Positions 8,546 through 16,631 of a DNA stretch of 64,000 nucleotides are shown piece by piece; the stretch's first letter is position 1, and each line of letters begins with the position of its first letter. The notes below the pieces were generated by a model. It saw only the letters and a program-made list of their open reading frames with translations, made no database searches and was not told the origin of the DNA. This DNA is from WHSW01 sp963749365 (GTDB taxonomy: Bacteria > Actinomycetota > Thermoleophilia > Solirubrobacterales > 70-9): NCBI GenBank assembly GCA_963749365.1, contig CAVVME010000004.1:186001-250000 (forward strand). The letters are read 5' to 3'. The position numbers were made by a program, and so were the translations under genes.

Positions 8546-9688
8546 ATGTTCGCAGGCAGGCACGGAGGGATGGCGGATCGAGCGTCGCTGCGGCGCGCGC
8601 TCCTGATCCTCAGCGTGCCGTTCGTGTTGACGCTGATTCCCGCCGCGGCCGAGGCGGGCGCGCCGGCATGCGCGGGAGCGCCCGGGGCGGGCGATCCCTA
8701 CTTCCCCGCCTATGGGAACGGCGGCTACAACGTGCGCCACTACGAGCTCGACATCGCCTATGACCCGGTGTCCGATCGCCTCGACGGCAGGGCGTCGATC
8801 CAGGCGAAGGCGAAGCAGAGCCTGTGTAGCTTCAACCTCGATCTCGTCGGATTCGAGATCGCCGGCGTTCGGGTGGACGGCAAGCCGGCCTCATGGAGCC
8901 GGAGCGGACAGGAGCTCACGATCACGCCTCGCCGATCGCTCGACAAGCGGGCCGGGTTCAGGGTCGTCGTTCGCTACGGAGGCGTGCCGATCGAGTACCT
9001 CGGGTCGTACATCCCGATCCCGGTCGGTTTCACCCCGACCTCGGACGGGGCGAACGCCGTCGGACAACCCGAGAGCGCGGCGTCATGGTTCCCGGTCAAC
9101 GACCACCCGCGCGACAAGGCCTCGTACTCGTTCGAGATCACGGTGCCCGACGGATACGAGGTGGTCGCGAACGGCAAGCCTCACGGTGTCGAGCCGGGGC
9201 CCGGGGGCACGAGCGCCTGGCGCTGGGAGGCGCGCGAGCCGATGGCGTCGTACCTGGCAACCATCGGCATCGGCGACTGGGACGTGGTCCGCTGGCGGAC
9301 CGAGGCCGGGATCCCGGTCTATGACGCCGTCGATCCCAAGGTCACGGGCGCGCTTCGGGGGGCGGTGGATTCCTCACTGGCGCGCCAGGGCGAGATCCTC
9401 GATCTGCTCAGCGGCCGGTTCGGGCCCTACCCGTTCAACACCGTCGGCGCGATCGTCGATCCCGAGCAGCCGCTCGGGTACGCGCTCGAGACGCAGACCC
9501 GTCCCGTGTACTGGTCCGCGTTCTGGCTCGACAGACAGGGCAACGTCGTCAACGCGGACTTCGTCGTCGTCCACGAGCGGCCCGAGCTACCCGCTGCGAT
9601 GCGTCGTGGTCCGGCCGGATCGCGGAGCGCGCCGGCGCACGCCTGGCTCGAGGCGACCGAGCAGCGCCTGCGAGAAGGCGGCTACTGA
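8546..9688 (+). CDS. Truncated M1-type aminopeptidase lacking the catalytic half
   Basis: A 381-residue secreted protein. GGAGG lies four bases before ATG 8546, and residues 1-37 form a signal peptide (LLILSVPFVLTLIPAAAEAG). Residues 60-300 match the N-terminal beta domain of M1 (GluZincin) peptidases, with HYELDIAYDP, ASWFPVNDHPRDKASY and the LGYALETQTRP segment equivalent to GAMEN. The sequence then reads FVVVHE, where family members continue into the HEXXH zinc motif. Instead it becomes unrelated (RPELPAAMRRG...) and stops about 40 residues later. The zinc ligands and the whole C-terminal domain are missing and I find them in no other frame. It looks like a deletion remnant, or possibly a binding-only domain. 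Confidence 0.75.
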   Translation: MFAGRHGGMADRASLRRALLILSVPFVLTLIPAAAEAGAPACAGAPGAGDPYFPAYGNGGYNVRHYELDIAYDPVSDRLDGRASIQAKAKQSLCSFNLDLVGFEIAGVRVDGKPASWSRSGQELTITPRRSLDKRAGFRVVVRYGGVPIEYLGSYIPIPVGFTPTSDGANAVGQPESAASWFPVNDHPRDKASYSFEITVPDGYEVVANGKPHGVEPGPGGTSAWRWEAREPMASYLATIGIGDWDVVRWRTEAGIPVYDAVDPKVTGALRGAVDSSLARQGEILDLLSGRFGPYPFNTVGAIVDPEQPLGYALETQTRPVYWSAFWLDRQGNVVNADFVVVHERPELPAAMRRGPAGSRSAPAHAWLEATEQRLREGGY

Positions 9689-9701
9689 GCGCCGGCTCGG
9701 C

Positions 9702-10184
9702 TCAGGCGCGGACGCCCGGGCCCTGGATCGCGTAGCCGAGGATCTCGACCACCTGCTCGGGGGTCGCGGCGGTCGCCATCGCCGCCCGGTCGACCTCCTT
9801 CAGGGCGTGGGTGAGCTCGGGATCGTGCAGGGTGACCAGCGGCTTGCCGAGCGCGGCCGCAAACCCGGCCTCGAAGGCGGCGTTCCACTGCTTGTACTGG
9901 TCGCCGAACCGGACCACGACCACGTCTGCGCGCCGGAGCAGGGTCTGGGTGCGGACCGCGTTCACGCCGGCGCCTTTGTGGTCCTTCCAGAACCCCTCCG
10001 CCTCGGGGCCGAGGATCTCGACCCCAACGTCGTCGGAGGCGGCATGGTCGGTGACCGGGGCCATCAGCTCGACCGGCAGGCCCGCGTCGCGAACCCCTTC
10101 GGCGATCCGTTCGCGCCAATCGGAGTGGATCTCGCCCGAGAGGTAGACGTGCCAGGTCCCGGATCCGTCGCTGCCGCTCGCCAT
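9702..10184 (-). CDS. YtoQ family protein
   Basis: A 160-residue protein matching the YtoQ family: WHVYLSGEIHSDWRERI at the N-terminus, HAASDDVGVEILG in the middle, and the nucleoside 2-deoxyribosyltransferase-like pattern VNAVRTQTLLRRADVVVVRFGDQYKQWNAAFEAG. Family members are about 150 residues, so it is full length. The fold suggests a nucleotide or nucleoside ligand, but no reaction has been assigned. It converges with the truncated aminopeptidase and is read in the same direction as the desaturase/STAS pair upstream. Confidence 0.85.
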   Translation of the reverse strand: MASGSDGSGTWHVYLSGEIHSDWRERIAEGVRDAGLPVELMAPVTDHAASDDVGVEILGPEAEGFWKDHKGAGVNAVRTQTLLRRADVVVVRFGDQYKQWNAAFEAGFAAALGKPLVTLHDPELTHALKEVDRAAMATAATPEQVVEILGYAIQGPGVRA

Positions 10185-10205
10185 CGATTTCAGCGTAGCG
10201 CCGCC

Positions 10206-11243
10206 TCAGGCGCTGACCACGGGCGCGGGGGTCCAGGCTCGAGCTCGGGCGCGGTGGATCGCGCGCCCCTCGGACCAACGGACGAGCCTCCCCCCCTCCG
10301 GATCGATCAGCTTCAGGCGGATCGAGCGCAGACCGTCCCAAACCGTGAGCACCGGAACGCCGTCGAAGATCGAGAGCTCGTCGTGGGCGCGTTGGAGGTT
10401 GTAGTTCGGGACCTTGGAACTGAGATGGTGGACGTGGTGCAGGCCGATGTTGCCGGTGAAAAACTGGAGCAGCCTCGGCAACCTCAGATACGAGCTGCCC
10501 TGCAGTGCGGCGTCGGCGTAGCTCCAGTTGCCTCCGCTCTCCCAGTAGGCGTCCTCGTACTGGTGCTGGACATAGAACAGCCAGACGCCGGCGACCCCGG
10601 CGAGAAACGCCGGCACCATCGCGACCAGGAAGAAGGCGCCGGGGCCGAAGATCAGGACCTGCGCCGCGACGAATGCGACCAGGCAGAAGTTGGTCAGGAT
10701 GATGCTGTTGCGCAGGCGCCGGCGCTTTTCGCGCGAGCTCAGCCGCGGACCGATCATCAGCGACCAGATCGGCCCGACGCCGAACATGACGATCGGATTG
10801 CGAAACAGGCGGTAGCCCAGCCGGCCCTTCCACGACCGCTCGTGGTACTCGGCGACGGTCAGCGTCAGGACATCACCGACGCCGCGACGGTCGAGATCGC
10901 CGGCGCTGCCGTGGTGAACGGCGTGATCGTGGCGCCAGTTCGAGAACGCCTGCCAGGTCAGCAAGGCGCAGAGGCGACCGAACCAGAGGTTCGCCCGCTT
11001 GGACGCGAACAACGACCCGTGACCGCAGTCGTGAAAGAGGACGAAGGTTCGCAGCAGAAAGCCCGTGGTCGGGATCGCGAGGCCGAGGAGGACGAGGGTC
11101 GAAACCTCGCCCGCCAACACGTACATGAGCGCGGTGAGGGCGAGATATGGAACGACCGCGGTGGCGATATCGATCAGGGTTCGGCCGAGACGGGGCCGCG
11201 CGTAGGGCCGCATCGTCGCGGTCCACGCGGCGCCGTCACTCAT
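10206..11243 (-). CDS. Membrane fatty acid desaturase (three His-box type)
   Basis: A 345-residue integral membrane desaturase with all three histidine clusters of the di-iron centre: HDCGHGS, HDHAVHH and HHVHHLS. Hydrophobic pairs lie before the first box and between the second and third. It would introduce a double bond into acyl chains using oxygen and an electron donor, changing membrane fluidity. Start ATG 11243 overlaps the end of the upstream STAS gene by eight bases, so the two are probably co-translated; a longer frame to 11417 would simply shadow the STAS gene. It is a close paralogue of the desaturase at 32179-33213. Confidence 0.9.
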   Translation of the reverse strand: MSDGAAWTATMRPYARPRLGRTLIDIATAVVPYLALTALMYVLAGEVSTLVLLGLAIPTTGFLLRTFVLFHDCGHGSLFASKRANLWFGRLCALLTWQAFSNWRHDHAVHHGSAGDLDRRGVGDVLTLTVAEYHERSWKGRLGYRLFRNPIVMFGVGPIWSLMIGPRLSSREKRRRLRNSIILTNFCLVAFVAAQVLIFGPGAFFLVAMVPAFLAGVAGVWLFYVQHQYEDAYWESGGNWSYADAALQGSSYLRLPRLLQFFTGNIGLHHVHHLSSKVPNYNLQRAHDELSIFDGVPVLTVWDGLRSIRLKLIDPEGGRLVRWSEGRAIHRARARAWTPAPVVSA

Positions 11244-11625
11244 GCGCCGCAACTGATCGCCGCTCGTCGGTGCCGGGCTGAATCTCCGGGCAGAGGGCCG
11301 GGTCGATGAGCGGCAGCGTCTTGTCGAGCGCGGTGAGGCGGAGCATGTCCGCCACCTGCCCGCCACCGCGGGTGATCTCGAGGCGGTTCCCGTTGGTGGC
11401 CGAGCTGCGGCCGGCACTGAGGAGAGCTCTGAGTCCGGTCGAGTCGATGAACGTCACCCGCTCCAGATCGAGGATGATCCGGCCAGCCTGGCTCGCCTCG
11501 GCATCGTCGAGAGCAAGCTCCAGATCCGGACACCCGGCAAGGTCGAGCTCGCCGTCGAGTCTGATCACGTACGCGTCGGGCCCCTGTGCGGTGGCGATCT
11601 CCAGAGAGGGATGCGGGTCTGCCAT
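11236..11625 (-). CDS. STAS-domain anti-anti-sigma factor, desaturase operon
   Basis: A 129-residue STAS protein: VIRLDGELDLAGCPDLE, then RIILDLERVTFIDSTGLRAL with the conserved phosphorylatable Ser in DSTG, followed by GQVADMLRLTALDKTLPL. About 20 polar residues follow the domain. It overlaps the start of a fatty acid desaturase, so a sigma-factor or stress switch may be linked to membrane lipid desaturation; that link is inferred from position only. A second STAS protein lies at 1188-1520. Confidence 0.85.
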   Translation of the reverse strand: MADPHPSLEIATAQGPDAYVIRLDGELDLAGCPDLELALDDAEASQAGRIILDLERVTFIDSTGLRALLSAGRSSATNGNRLEITRGGGQVADMLRLTALDKTLPLIDPALCPEIQPGTDERRSVAAHE

Positions 11626-11760
11626 GCGGGCCTCCTCAAGGCTGGGCGAGTGTTCGAGGAGGTCAGGCGGCGCTGCTCGGTTCTCTTGGGCGCGAACCGA
11701 GCCCCGGTGCGGATGCCCTCCGCGACCAAGGCTACCACCCGAGTCGGTGTCCGGGGTCCT

Positions 11761-12192
11761 CTAGCGGTCGCCTGACTCGCTTGCGAGTTCGTTCGCCGCC
11801 CGCAGCTCGGCCTCTTCGAGGAGATCGGTGGGAGAGAGCACGAACACCTCACAGATCATGTCGGGCTCCTGCCGGTTGCCGCTCATGAACCCGATCACCG
11901 GCCGCCCGGTGGCGTGCTGGATGACCGCTTCAAAGCGCTCACGCATCACCTCCTGAAACGCCATCCGCTGCTCGATCACCGCACGGCCGCGGTCACCGGC
12001 CAGCAGGGTCCGTTCGACGCGCGTGAACCCGCCGCGCAGCACGCAGACGACCAGGTCGTCGTGGTAATAGGTCTTGGCCTGGGTCGGGCCGACCCCGTAG
12101 TAGTCCTTCAGCAGCGCCACCATCCCCTCGGAGATCGCGGACAGGATCGCGCCGTGGTCGTTGCCGGAGTGTCGGGTGTCTTCCCTCGTCAT
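11761..12192 (-). CDS. DUF2294 domain protein
   Basis: A 143-residue protein matching DUF2294 along its length: AISEGMVALLKDYYGVGPTQ, AKTYYHDDLVVCVLRGGFTRVERTL, AFQEVMRERFEAVI and GRPVIGFMSGNRQEPDM. The function of the family is not established; members often occur alone in Actinobacteria, Cyanobacteria and Firmicutes. The gene reads in the same direction as the STAS/desaturase pair, separated from it by 135 bp, and lies close to a diguanylate cyclase read the same way. Confidence 0.8.
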   Translation of the reverse strand: MTREDTRHSGNDHGAILSAISEGMVALLKDYYGVGPTQAKTYYHDDLVVCVLRGGFTRVERTLLAGDRGRAVIEQRMAFQEVMRERFEAVIQHATGRPVIGFMSGNRQEPDMICEVFVLSPTDLLEEAELRAANELASESGDR

Positions 12193-12264
12193 CGGCGAAT
12201 TCGGGGGTGGACGAAGTCTAGTCCCCGGGTCCGGAACCGAGGCGAGCGGACGGCCGTCGCCACG

Positions 12265-13344
12265 TCAGCCGGTGACGATGCGATCCCGGCCGGCCTCCTT
12301 GGCCGCATACAGAGCGCGATCGGCGCGGCCGAAGAGGCGCTCGGCGGTCTCGGAGCTGTCCCAGAGCACGATCCCCGCCGAGCAGGTCTGATGCTCGGGG
12401 GTCGCAGCGCGCAGGCGCTCGACCAGCGCCGCGGCGTCGGCGATATCGCAGCCGGGCAGGGCGAGCGCGAACTCCTCACCGCCATAGCGGGCGAGGATGT
12501 CGGTGGTGCGGAGCTCGGAACGCCAGGCCGCGGCGATCTCCTTCAACAGCCGGTCGCCCGCCTGGTGGCCGTGGTCGTCGTTGTAGAGCTTGAACCGGTC
12601 GAGGTCCATGAGCCCGATGCAGAGCGGCGTCTCGTCGCGCTCGGCCCGGGCCAGCTCGCGATCGAGGCCCTCGTCCCAGGCGCGACGGTTCGGCAGCCCG
12701 GTGAGGTCGTCGGTCCGCGCCACCTCGGCCAGGGCGGCGAGCAGCTCGGCCCGTTCGCTGGCGATCTCGGCCGACTTCCGCGCCGAGCGCCGCACCCGCC
12801 GGACCAGCCAGTCGATCACGAACGCAGCCAGGGCGACGGCGGCGACCGTGGTGATCCAGCGTGCCGGCCCGCCGGGCGTCTGGTCGGCGATCAGCAGGAC
12901 GCCGTAGGCGACCGCGATCGCGCTCACGTAGAGCAGCGCCACCAGCCGGGAGAAGAAGAACACCGCCCAGAAGCCGGTCCAGACGTAGAACAGGGTGAAG
13001 AAGCCGCCGTCCTCGTGGCTGTAGTACGCGGCGAGGGTGACAAGCAGGATCGCGACCCCGACCAGGAGGTGCACGGGCCAGATGGGGGCTCGGCCGGCGG
13101 CGATCAGCGCCAGTGCGGCGCCGGCGGTCGCGATCGCGACCAGGATCCAGAGCGCCTGTTCGTCGAAGGAGCCGGGGTGCGGGACGAGCAGCGCCAGCGC
13201 GCCGACGGTGGCGCCGGCGCCGAGCAGCAACGATGCCATCGCCCAGACGAACTGCGGGCTCTCCCCGGATCCTTCGGACGAGGTGCCCGGAGCCTGCGCT
13301 TCGCGATCCTGGGGCACGATCCGACCAGGGTAGCCGGGCAGCAT
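12265..13344 (-). CDS. Membrane-bound diguanylate cyclase (GGDEF)
   Basis: About 359 residues. Residues 31-180 contain six hydrophobic helices, a membrane sensor of unknown ligand. Residues 207-355 are a GGDEF domain with TDDLTGLPNRRAW, MDLDRFKLYND and the active-site RYGGEEF. An RTTD motif five residues before GGEEF fits the inhibitory I-site, so c-di-GMP product inhibition is expected. No EAL domain is present. Start choice is uncertain: ATG 13344 is used, ATG 13386 and GTG 13317 are alternatives. It diverges from trpB2 with a short shared promoter region. Confidence 0.88.
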   Translation of the reverse strand: MLPGYPGRIVPQDREAQAPGTSSEGSGESPQFVWAMASLLLGAGATVGALALLVPHPGSFDEQALWILVAIATAGAALALIAAGRAPIWPVHLLVGVAILLVTLAAYYSHEDGGFFTLFYVWTGFWAVFFFSRLVALLYVSAIAVAYGVLLIADQTPGGPARWITTVAAVALAAFVIDWLVRRVRRSARKSAEIASERAELLAALAEVARTDDLTGLPNRRAWDEGLDRELARAERDETPLCIGLMDLDRFKLYNDDHGHQAGDRLLKEIAAAWRSELRTTDILARYGGEEFALALPGCDIADAAALVERLRAATPEHQTCSAGIVLWDSSETAERLFGRADRALYAAKEAGRDRIVTG

Positions 13345-13419
13345 CCGGCGGCCGGCATCGATCCGTCCAAGCGGGCGCGGGCGCATAGAATCGCCCGCGG
13401 ACAGACGAGAGGAGAGCCC

Positions 13420-14787
13420 TTGAGCGCCAGCGGCCAGACCCAGTTCACGCTCCCGGAGTCGGGGATCCCGTCGCAGTGGGTGAACCTGCTCGGCGACCTG
13501 CCGGGCGAGCCGCTGCCGCCGCTTCACCCCGGGACCCGGGAGCCGCTCGGGCCCGACGACCTCGCGCCGCTCTTCCCGATGGCGCTGATCGGACAGGAGG
13601 TCTCCGCCGAGGCCGAGATCGAGATTCCCGACGAGGTCCGCGACGTCTACAAGCTCTGGCGACCGACGCCGCTGCTGCGCGCCCGCCGCCTCGAGCGCGC
13701 GCTCGACACGCCGGCGCACATCTACTACAAGTACGAGGGCGTCTCCCCGGCGGGCTCGCACAAGCCGAACACCGCCGTCCCGCAGGCCTACTACAACAAG
13801 CAGGAGGGGGTGCGCAAGCTCGCGACCGAGACCGGGGCCGGCCAGTGGGGGTCGGCGCTGGCGCTCGCCTGCCAGCTCTTCGGGCTCGAGTGCGAGGTGT
13901 TCATGGTCGGGGTCTCCTACGACCAGAAGCCGTTTCGCCGCTCGATGATCGAGGCCTGGGGGGCGACCGTGCATCGCAGTCCCTCCGAGCTCACCGAGGC
14001 CGGGCGCTCGCAGGCCGAGCACGCCTCCGGCAGCCTCGGGATCGCGATCTCAGAGGCGGTCGAGGTGGCAGCGCAGTCCGAGGACACGAACTACTCGCTC
14101 GGCTCGGTGCTCAACCACGTCTGCCTGCACCAGACCGTGATCGGGCAGGAGGCGATCGCCCAGCTCGAGCTCGCGGGCGAGTACCCCGACGTGGTCGTTG
14201 GCTGCGTCGGCGGGGGCTCGAACTTCGCCGGGGTCGCGTTCCCGTTCATCCGCGCCAACCTGCGCGAGGGCAAGCGGACCAGGTTCGTCGCCGCCGAGCC
14301 GGCGGCCTGCCCGACCCTGACCAGAGGCGTGTATCGCTACGACTTCGGCGACACGGTCGGGATGACTCCGCTGATGCCGATGTACACCCTCGGTCACGAC
14401 TTCGTCCCCCCTCCGGTCCACTCCGGGGGCCTGCGCTACCACGGCGACTCGCCGATGGTCAGCGCCCTGGTCAAGGAGGGCTTGGTTGAGGCGGTCGCGA
14501 TCCCGCAGACGAGCGCCTTCGAGGCGGCGATCCGCTTCGCCCGCAGCGAGGGGATCATCCCGGCGCCCGAGCCCTCGCACGCGCTGCGCGCCACCTTCGA
14601 CGAGGCCGAGGCCGCCAAGCAGGCCGGCGAGGAGCGCGTGATCCTGGTCAACGTCTGCGGCCACGGGCACTTCGACATGTCCGCGTATGACGCCTACCTC
14701 GGCGGCGAGCTGACCGACCTCGAGTTCAGCCCGGAGGAGATGGAGGCGGCGCTCGAGCGGCTTCCGGACGTACCGGTCCCCGGCTGA
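13420..14787 (+). CDS. trpB2: Tryptophan synthase beta-like enzyme, TrpB2 type
   Basis: A 455-residue PLP enzyme of the TrpB2 class: N-terminal extension with LHPGTREPLGPDDLAPLFP, RPTPLLRARRLE, and the PLP lysine in GSHKPNTAVPQAYYN. Then come ETGAGQWGSALA, the glycine-rich phosphate loop GCVGGGSNFAG, and a C-terminal NVCGHGHFDM. TrpB2 enzymes condense serine with indole and often act without a tight TrpA partner; no trpA is in this window. The start is a TTG eight bases after GGAGAG; extension upstream runs into the diguanylate cyclase gene on the other strand. Role in tryptophan synthesis or indole salvage is inferred. Confidence 0.92.
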   Translation: MSASGQTQFTLPESGIPSQWVNLLGDLPGEPLPPLHPGTREPLGPDDLAPLFPMALIGQEVSAEAEIEIPDEVRDVYKLWRPTPLLRARRLERALDTPAHIYYKYEGVSPAGSHKPNTAVPQAYYNKQEGVRKLATETGAGQWGSALALACQLFGLECEVFMVGVSYDQKPFRRSMIEAWGATVHRSPSELTEAGRSQAEHASGSLGIAISEAVEVAAQSEDTNYSLGSVLNHVCLHQTVIGQEAIAQLELAGEYPDVVVGCVGGGSNFAGVAFPFIRANLREGKRTRFVAAEPAACPTLTRGVYRYDFGDTVGMTPLMPMYTLGHDFVPPPVHSGGLRYHGDSPMVSALVKEGLVEAVAIPQTSAFEAAIRFARSEGIIPAPEPSHALRATFDEAEAAKQAGEERVILVNVCGHGHFDMSAYDAYLGGELTDLEFSPEEMEAALERLPDVPVPG

Positions 14788-14857
14788 GCGAGCGGTCCCC
14801 CCAGCGCACGCGGCGAGCCCGATCGGGGTCGAGCGCGACGCTATCGTCAACCCGCCC

Positions 14858-14946
14858 GGAGAGGTGACCGAGTGGCTTAAGGTGCGCGACTGGAAATCGC
14901 GTGGGCGGTGCAAGCTGCCTCGTGGGTTCGAATCCCACCCTCTCCG
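14858..14946 (+). tRNA. tRNA-Ser (anticodon GGA)
   Basis: An 89-nt cloverleaf. Acceptor GGAGAGG pairs with CCTCTCC, discriminator G. Anticodon stem CGCGA/TCGCG with loop CTGGAAA gives anticodon GGA at 14892-14894 (reads UCC/UCU). There is a long variable arm and a T arm GGGTTCGAATCCC. No encoded CCA. It ends 36 bp before the inverted-repeat-bounded nuclease-like gene. Confidence 0.95.
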
Positions 14947-14982
14947 TTACGTCGACGTCGCTCTGAGTTCGATCCCGGGGGG

Positions 14983-15028
14983 CGAACGTCCCGGACTCCA
15001 TCGCTCTAGGGGGTATGTGGGACGTTCG
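14983..15028 (+). repeat. Left inverted repeat bounding the DUF559 gene
   Basis: Begins CGAACGTCCCGGACTCC and ends GGGACGTTCG, so its two ends are a 10-bp inverted repeat of each other. The whole 46 bp is matched, inverted and imperfectly, by 15884-15929: the outer 17 bp agree at 16 positions, and the inner parts share TCGCT and a G-run. It contains the gene's start codon. Confidence 0.75.
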
Positions 15029-15908
15029 AGTGGGCGAGCTCGCCGGCCGGCAGTTCAACCGGGTCTCTCGATCGCAGCTGGTCGAGTTGGGACTGAGCGC
15101 CGTCATGATCGACCGTCGCCTTGACACAGGACGATTGGTGATCGTCGAAGAGGGGGTGTACGCGGTCGCCCCGGTACTCGAGCACGATGAATGGGGCCGG
15201 TGGATGGGCGCAACCCTGACCGCGCCCGGAAGTGTGCTCAGCCATACCAGCGCCGCCGCTGCCTGCGGATTCTGGTCCTTGCCCCGCCCACTCGAGACAC
15301 TCACCCGGCCCGGCAGCGGCGGTCCCCGGCGTCATGGCGGCGTACTCGCGTATCGGAGTTCCGTTCTGGGGGAAGAGTGCACGACCCTGAACGGAATCCC
15401 GATCACCTGCGTCCCGCGTACGGTCCTCGACCTCGCCCGCGGCGTGAGCGATCGGGCGCTCGCGAGATCGGTGCGCGAAGCGATCCGGCAGGAACTGACC
15501 ACGGTCGAGGCGCTCGCGGATGCTGTCGGGAGGCATCGCTTCCGTCGTGGAACGCGCCGGCTGGCCACGACGCTCGCGCGCTACGCGGGCCTCCCCCTGG
15601 AACGAGCACGAAGCGGGGCCGAGGTCAAGGCGCTCGAGGTCCTTCGCACCGCCGGGTGTCCGCTGCCTCTGCTGAACGTCCGGATCGCCGGCGAGGAGGC
15701 CGACCTGAGCTGGCCCGCGCCACGCCTGATCGTCGAGATCGACGGTGGGCCGTTTCATCTCGACGTCGGCGAGGACGCGCGAAAGCGGGCGGTTTGGGAG
15801 TCAGCGGGCTGGACTGTCCGGCGCCTTCCCGCTGAGGACGTCTACGAGCGCCCGCACCGCCTCCTCGACCTCTCGCCCTTACCCAACGTCCCGGACTCCC
15901 CCCGTTAG
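15015..15908 (+). CDS. AbiEi-like N-terminal domain plus DUF559 (Vsr-like) nuclease domain protein
   Basis: A 297-residue protein. Residues 1-90 resemble the AbiEi-type winged-helix N-terminus (RVSRSQLVELGLS, LVIVEEGVYAVAP). The middle carries GIPITCVPRTVLDLA, typical of this two-domain family. The C-terminal 100 residues match DUF559, a PD-(D/E)XK-like fold, with EEADLSWPAPRLIVEIDGG and FHLD, then the closing WTVRRLPAEDVY. Nuclease activity is plausible but unproven for the family, and AbiEi relatives act as DNA-binding antitoxins. No toxin gene is adjacent. The ATG and the stop both lie inside inverted repeats that bound the gene, directly after tRNA-Ser, so it could be a minimal mobile unit or an autoregulated gene. 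A paralogue lies at 25078-26046. Confidence 0.8.
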   Translation: MWDVRVGELAGRQFNRVSRSQLVELGLSAVMIDRRLDTGRLVIVEEGVYAVAPVLEHDEWGRWMGATLTAPGSVLSHTSAAAACGFWSLPRPLETLTRPGSGGPRRHGGVLAYRSSVLGEECTTLNGIPITCVPRTVLDLARGVSDRALARSVREAIRQELTTVEALADAVGRHRFRRGTRRLATTLARYAGLPLERARSGAEVKALEVLRTAGCPLPLLNVRIAGEEADLSWPAPRLIVEIDGGPFHLDVGEDARKRAVWESAGWTVRRLPAEDVYERPHRLLDLSPLPNVPDSPR

Positions 15909-15929
15909 CGAGGGACTCCGGGACGTTCG
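15884..15929 (-). repeat. Right inverted repeat bounding the DUF559 gene
   Basis: Contains CAACGTCCCGGACTCC (15884-15899) and, inverted, GGACTCCGGGACGTTCG (15913-15929), so it can fold into a hairpin with a 15-bp stem carrying one mismatch. It matches 14983-15028 in the opposite orientation. It overlaps the last codons of the gene and its stop. It might also act as a transcription stop, but no T-run follows. Confidence 0.75.
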
Positions 15930-15935
15930 GTGGCC

Positions 15936-16619
15936 CTATAGGTACTCGTCGGCGTGAGCCGGCTTCTTGCGGGCCTCGAAGACCTGATAGGGGATCGCGA
16001 GGAACCACGAGAGGACGGCCAGCGTGGTGCTGACGAAGGCGAGCGGGATCGAGAGCACGAAGAAGATCACCGGCGAGAGCGAGAGCCTCACGCCCCAGCG
16101 GTAGACGTCCTCGGGCGGCGGGTGCTCGAACAGGCCTCGCCGTTGCGCATGGCGAAACAAGACCACCTCCATGCCGCTGACCGCTGCCACGGCGCCCGCG
16201 TAGACGACCACCGAGAGCGGGTTCTCGAAGTAGTTGCCGAGCAGCCCGGTGGGGAACGGGAGGAAGGCGATGAACATCAGATAGACGAGGTTGAGGCCGA
16301 TCAGCCCGCCGTCGACGGCCGCCAGGCGGGCGCAGAAGCTGTGATGAGCGACCCAATAGCGACCGATCACCGCGAAGCTGATCACGAAGCTGATGAAGCT
16401 GCCGAGGTCGTCGTTGAGCACCTCGGCGAGCTCGCCGACGCTGTCGCCCGCGGTCAGGTCGGGGACCTCGATCCCGACCACCAGCAGGGTCATCGCGATC
16501 GCGAAGAACGCGTCGCTGAAGGCGAGCACACGGCTGAACTCGTCGGTGCCGCGCTGATGGCGCCGGGGCTGCCCGAGCCCGGGTCGCCCGATCCTGGTCT
16601 GGGACCCCGACGAAGCCAC
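15936..16619 (-). CDS. TMEM175 / DUF1211-type potassium channel
   Basis: A 227-residue membrane protein with the family signature RVLAFSDAFFAIAMTLLV, the RxxxFSD motif of bacterial TMEM175 channels, in the first helix. Six hydrophobic segments follow, including YWVAHHSF and LVYLMFIAFLPFPTGLLGNY. Bacterial TMEM175 proteins form tetrameric, weakly selective potassium channels. A 25-residue basic cytosolic N-terminus precedes the first helix, and the C-terminus is charged. It is read in the same direction as tadA with a short gap, possibly as one transcript. Confidence 0.88.
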   Translation of the reverse strand: MASSGSQTRIGRPGLGQPRRHQRGTDEFSRVLAFSDAFFAIAMTLLVVGIEVPDLTAGDSVGELAEVLNDDLGSFISFVISFAVIGRYWVAHHSFCARLAAVDGGLIGLNLVYLMFIAFLPFPTGLLGNYFENPLSVVVYAGAVAAVSGMEVVLFRHAQRRGLFEHPPPEDVYRWGVRLSLSPVIFFVLSIPLAFVSTTLAVLSWFLAIPYQVFEARKKPAHADEYL

Positions 16620-16631
16620 GATTCGCGCAGC

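Noticed and set aside
8712..11309. 865-codon plus-strand open frame
   Set aside because: Overlaps the aminopeptidase in another frame and three real minus-strand genes; arginine-rich with no family-like segment.
11914..13419. Long open frame reading into trpB2 from upstream on the plus strand
   Set aside because: It runs antisense to DUF2294 and the diguanylate cyclase; composition is typical of antisense GC-rich frames, and TrpB2 starts at a TTG with a good ribosome-binding site.
14858..15929. Integrative element or prophage at tRNA-Ser
   Set aside because: No integrase, no duplicated tRNA 3' end and no phage genes; only the single repeat-bounded gene is present.
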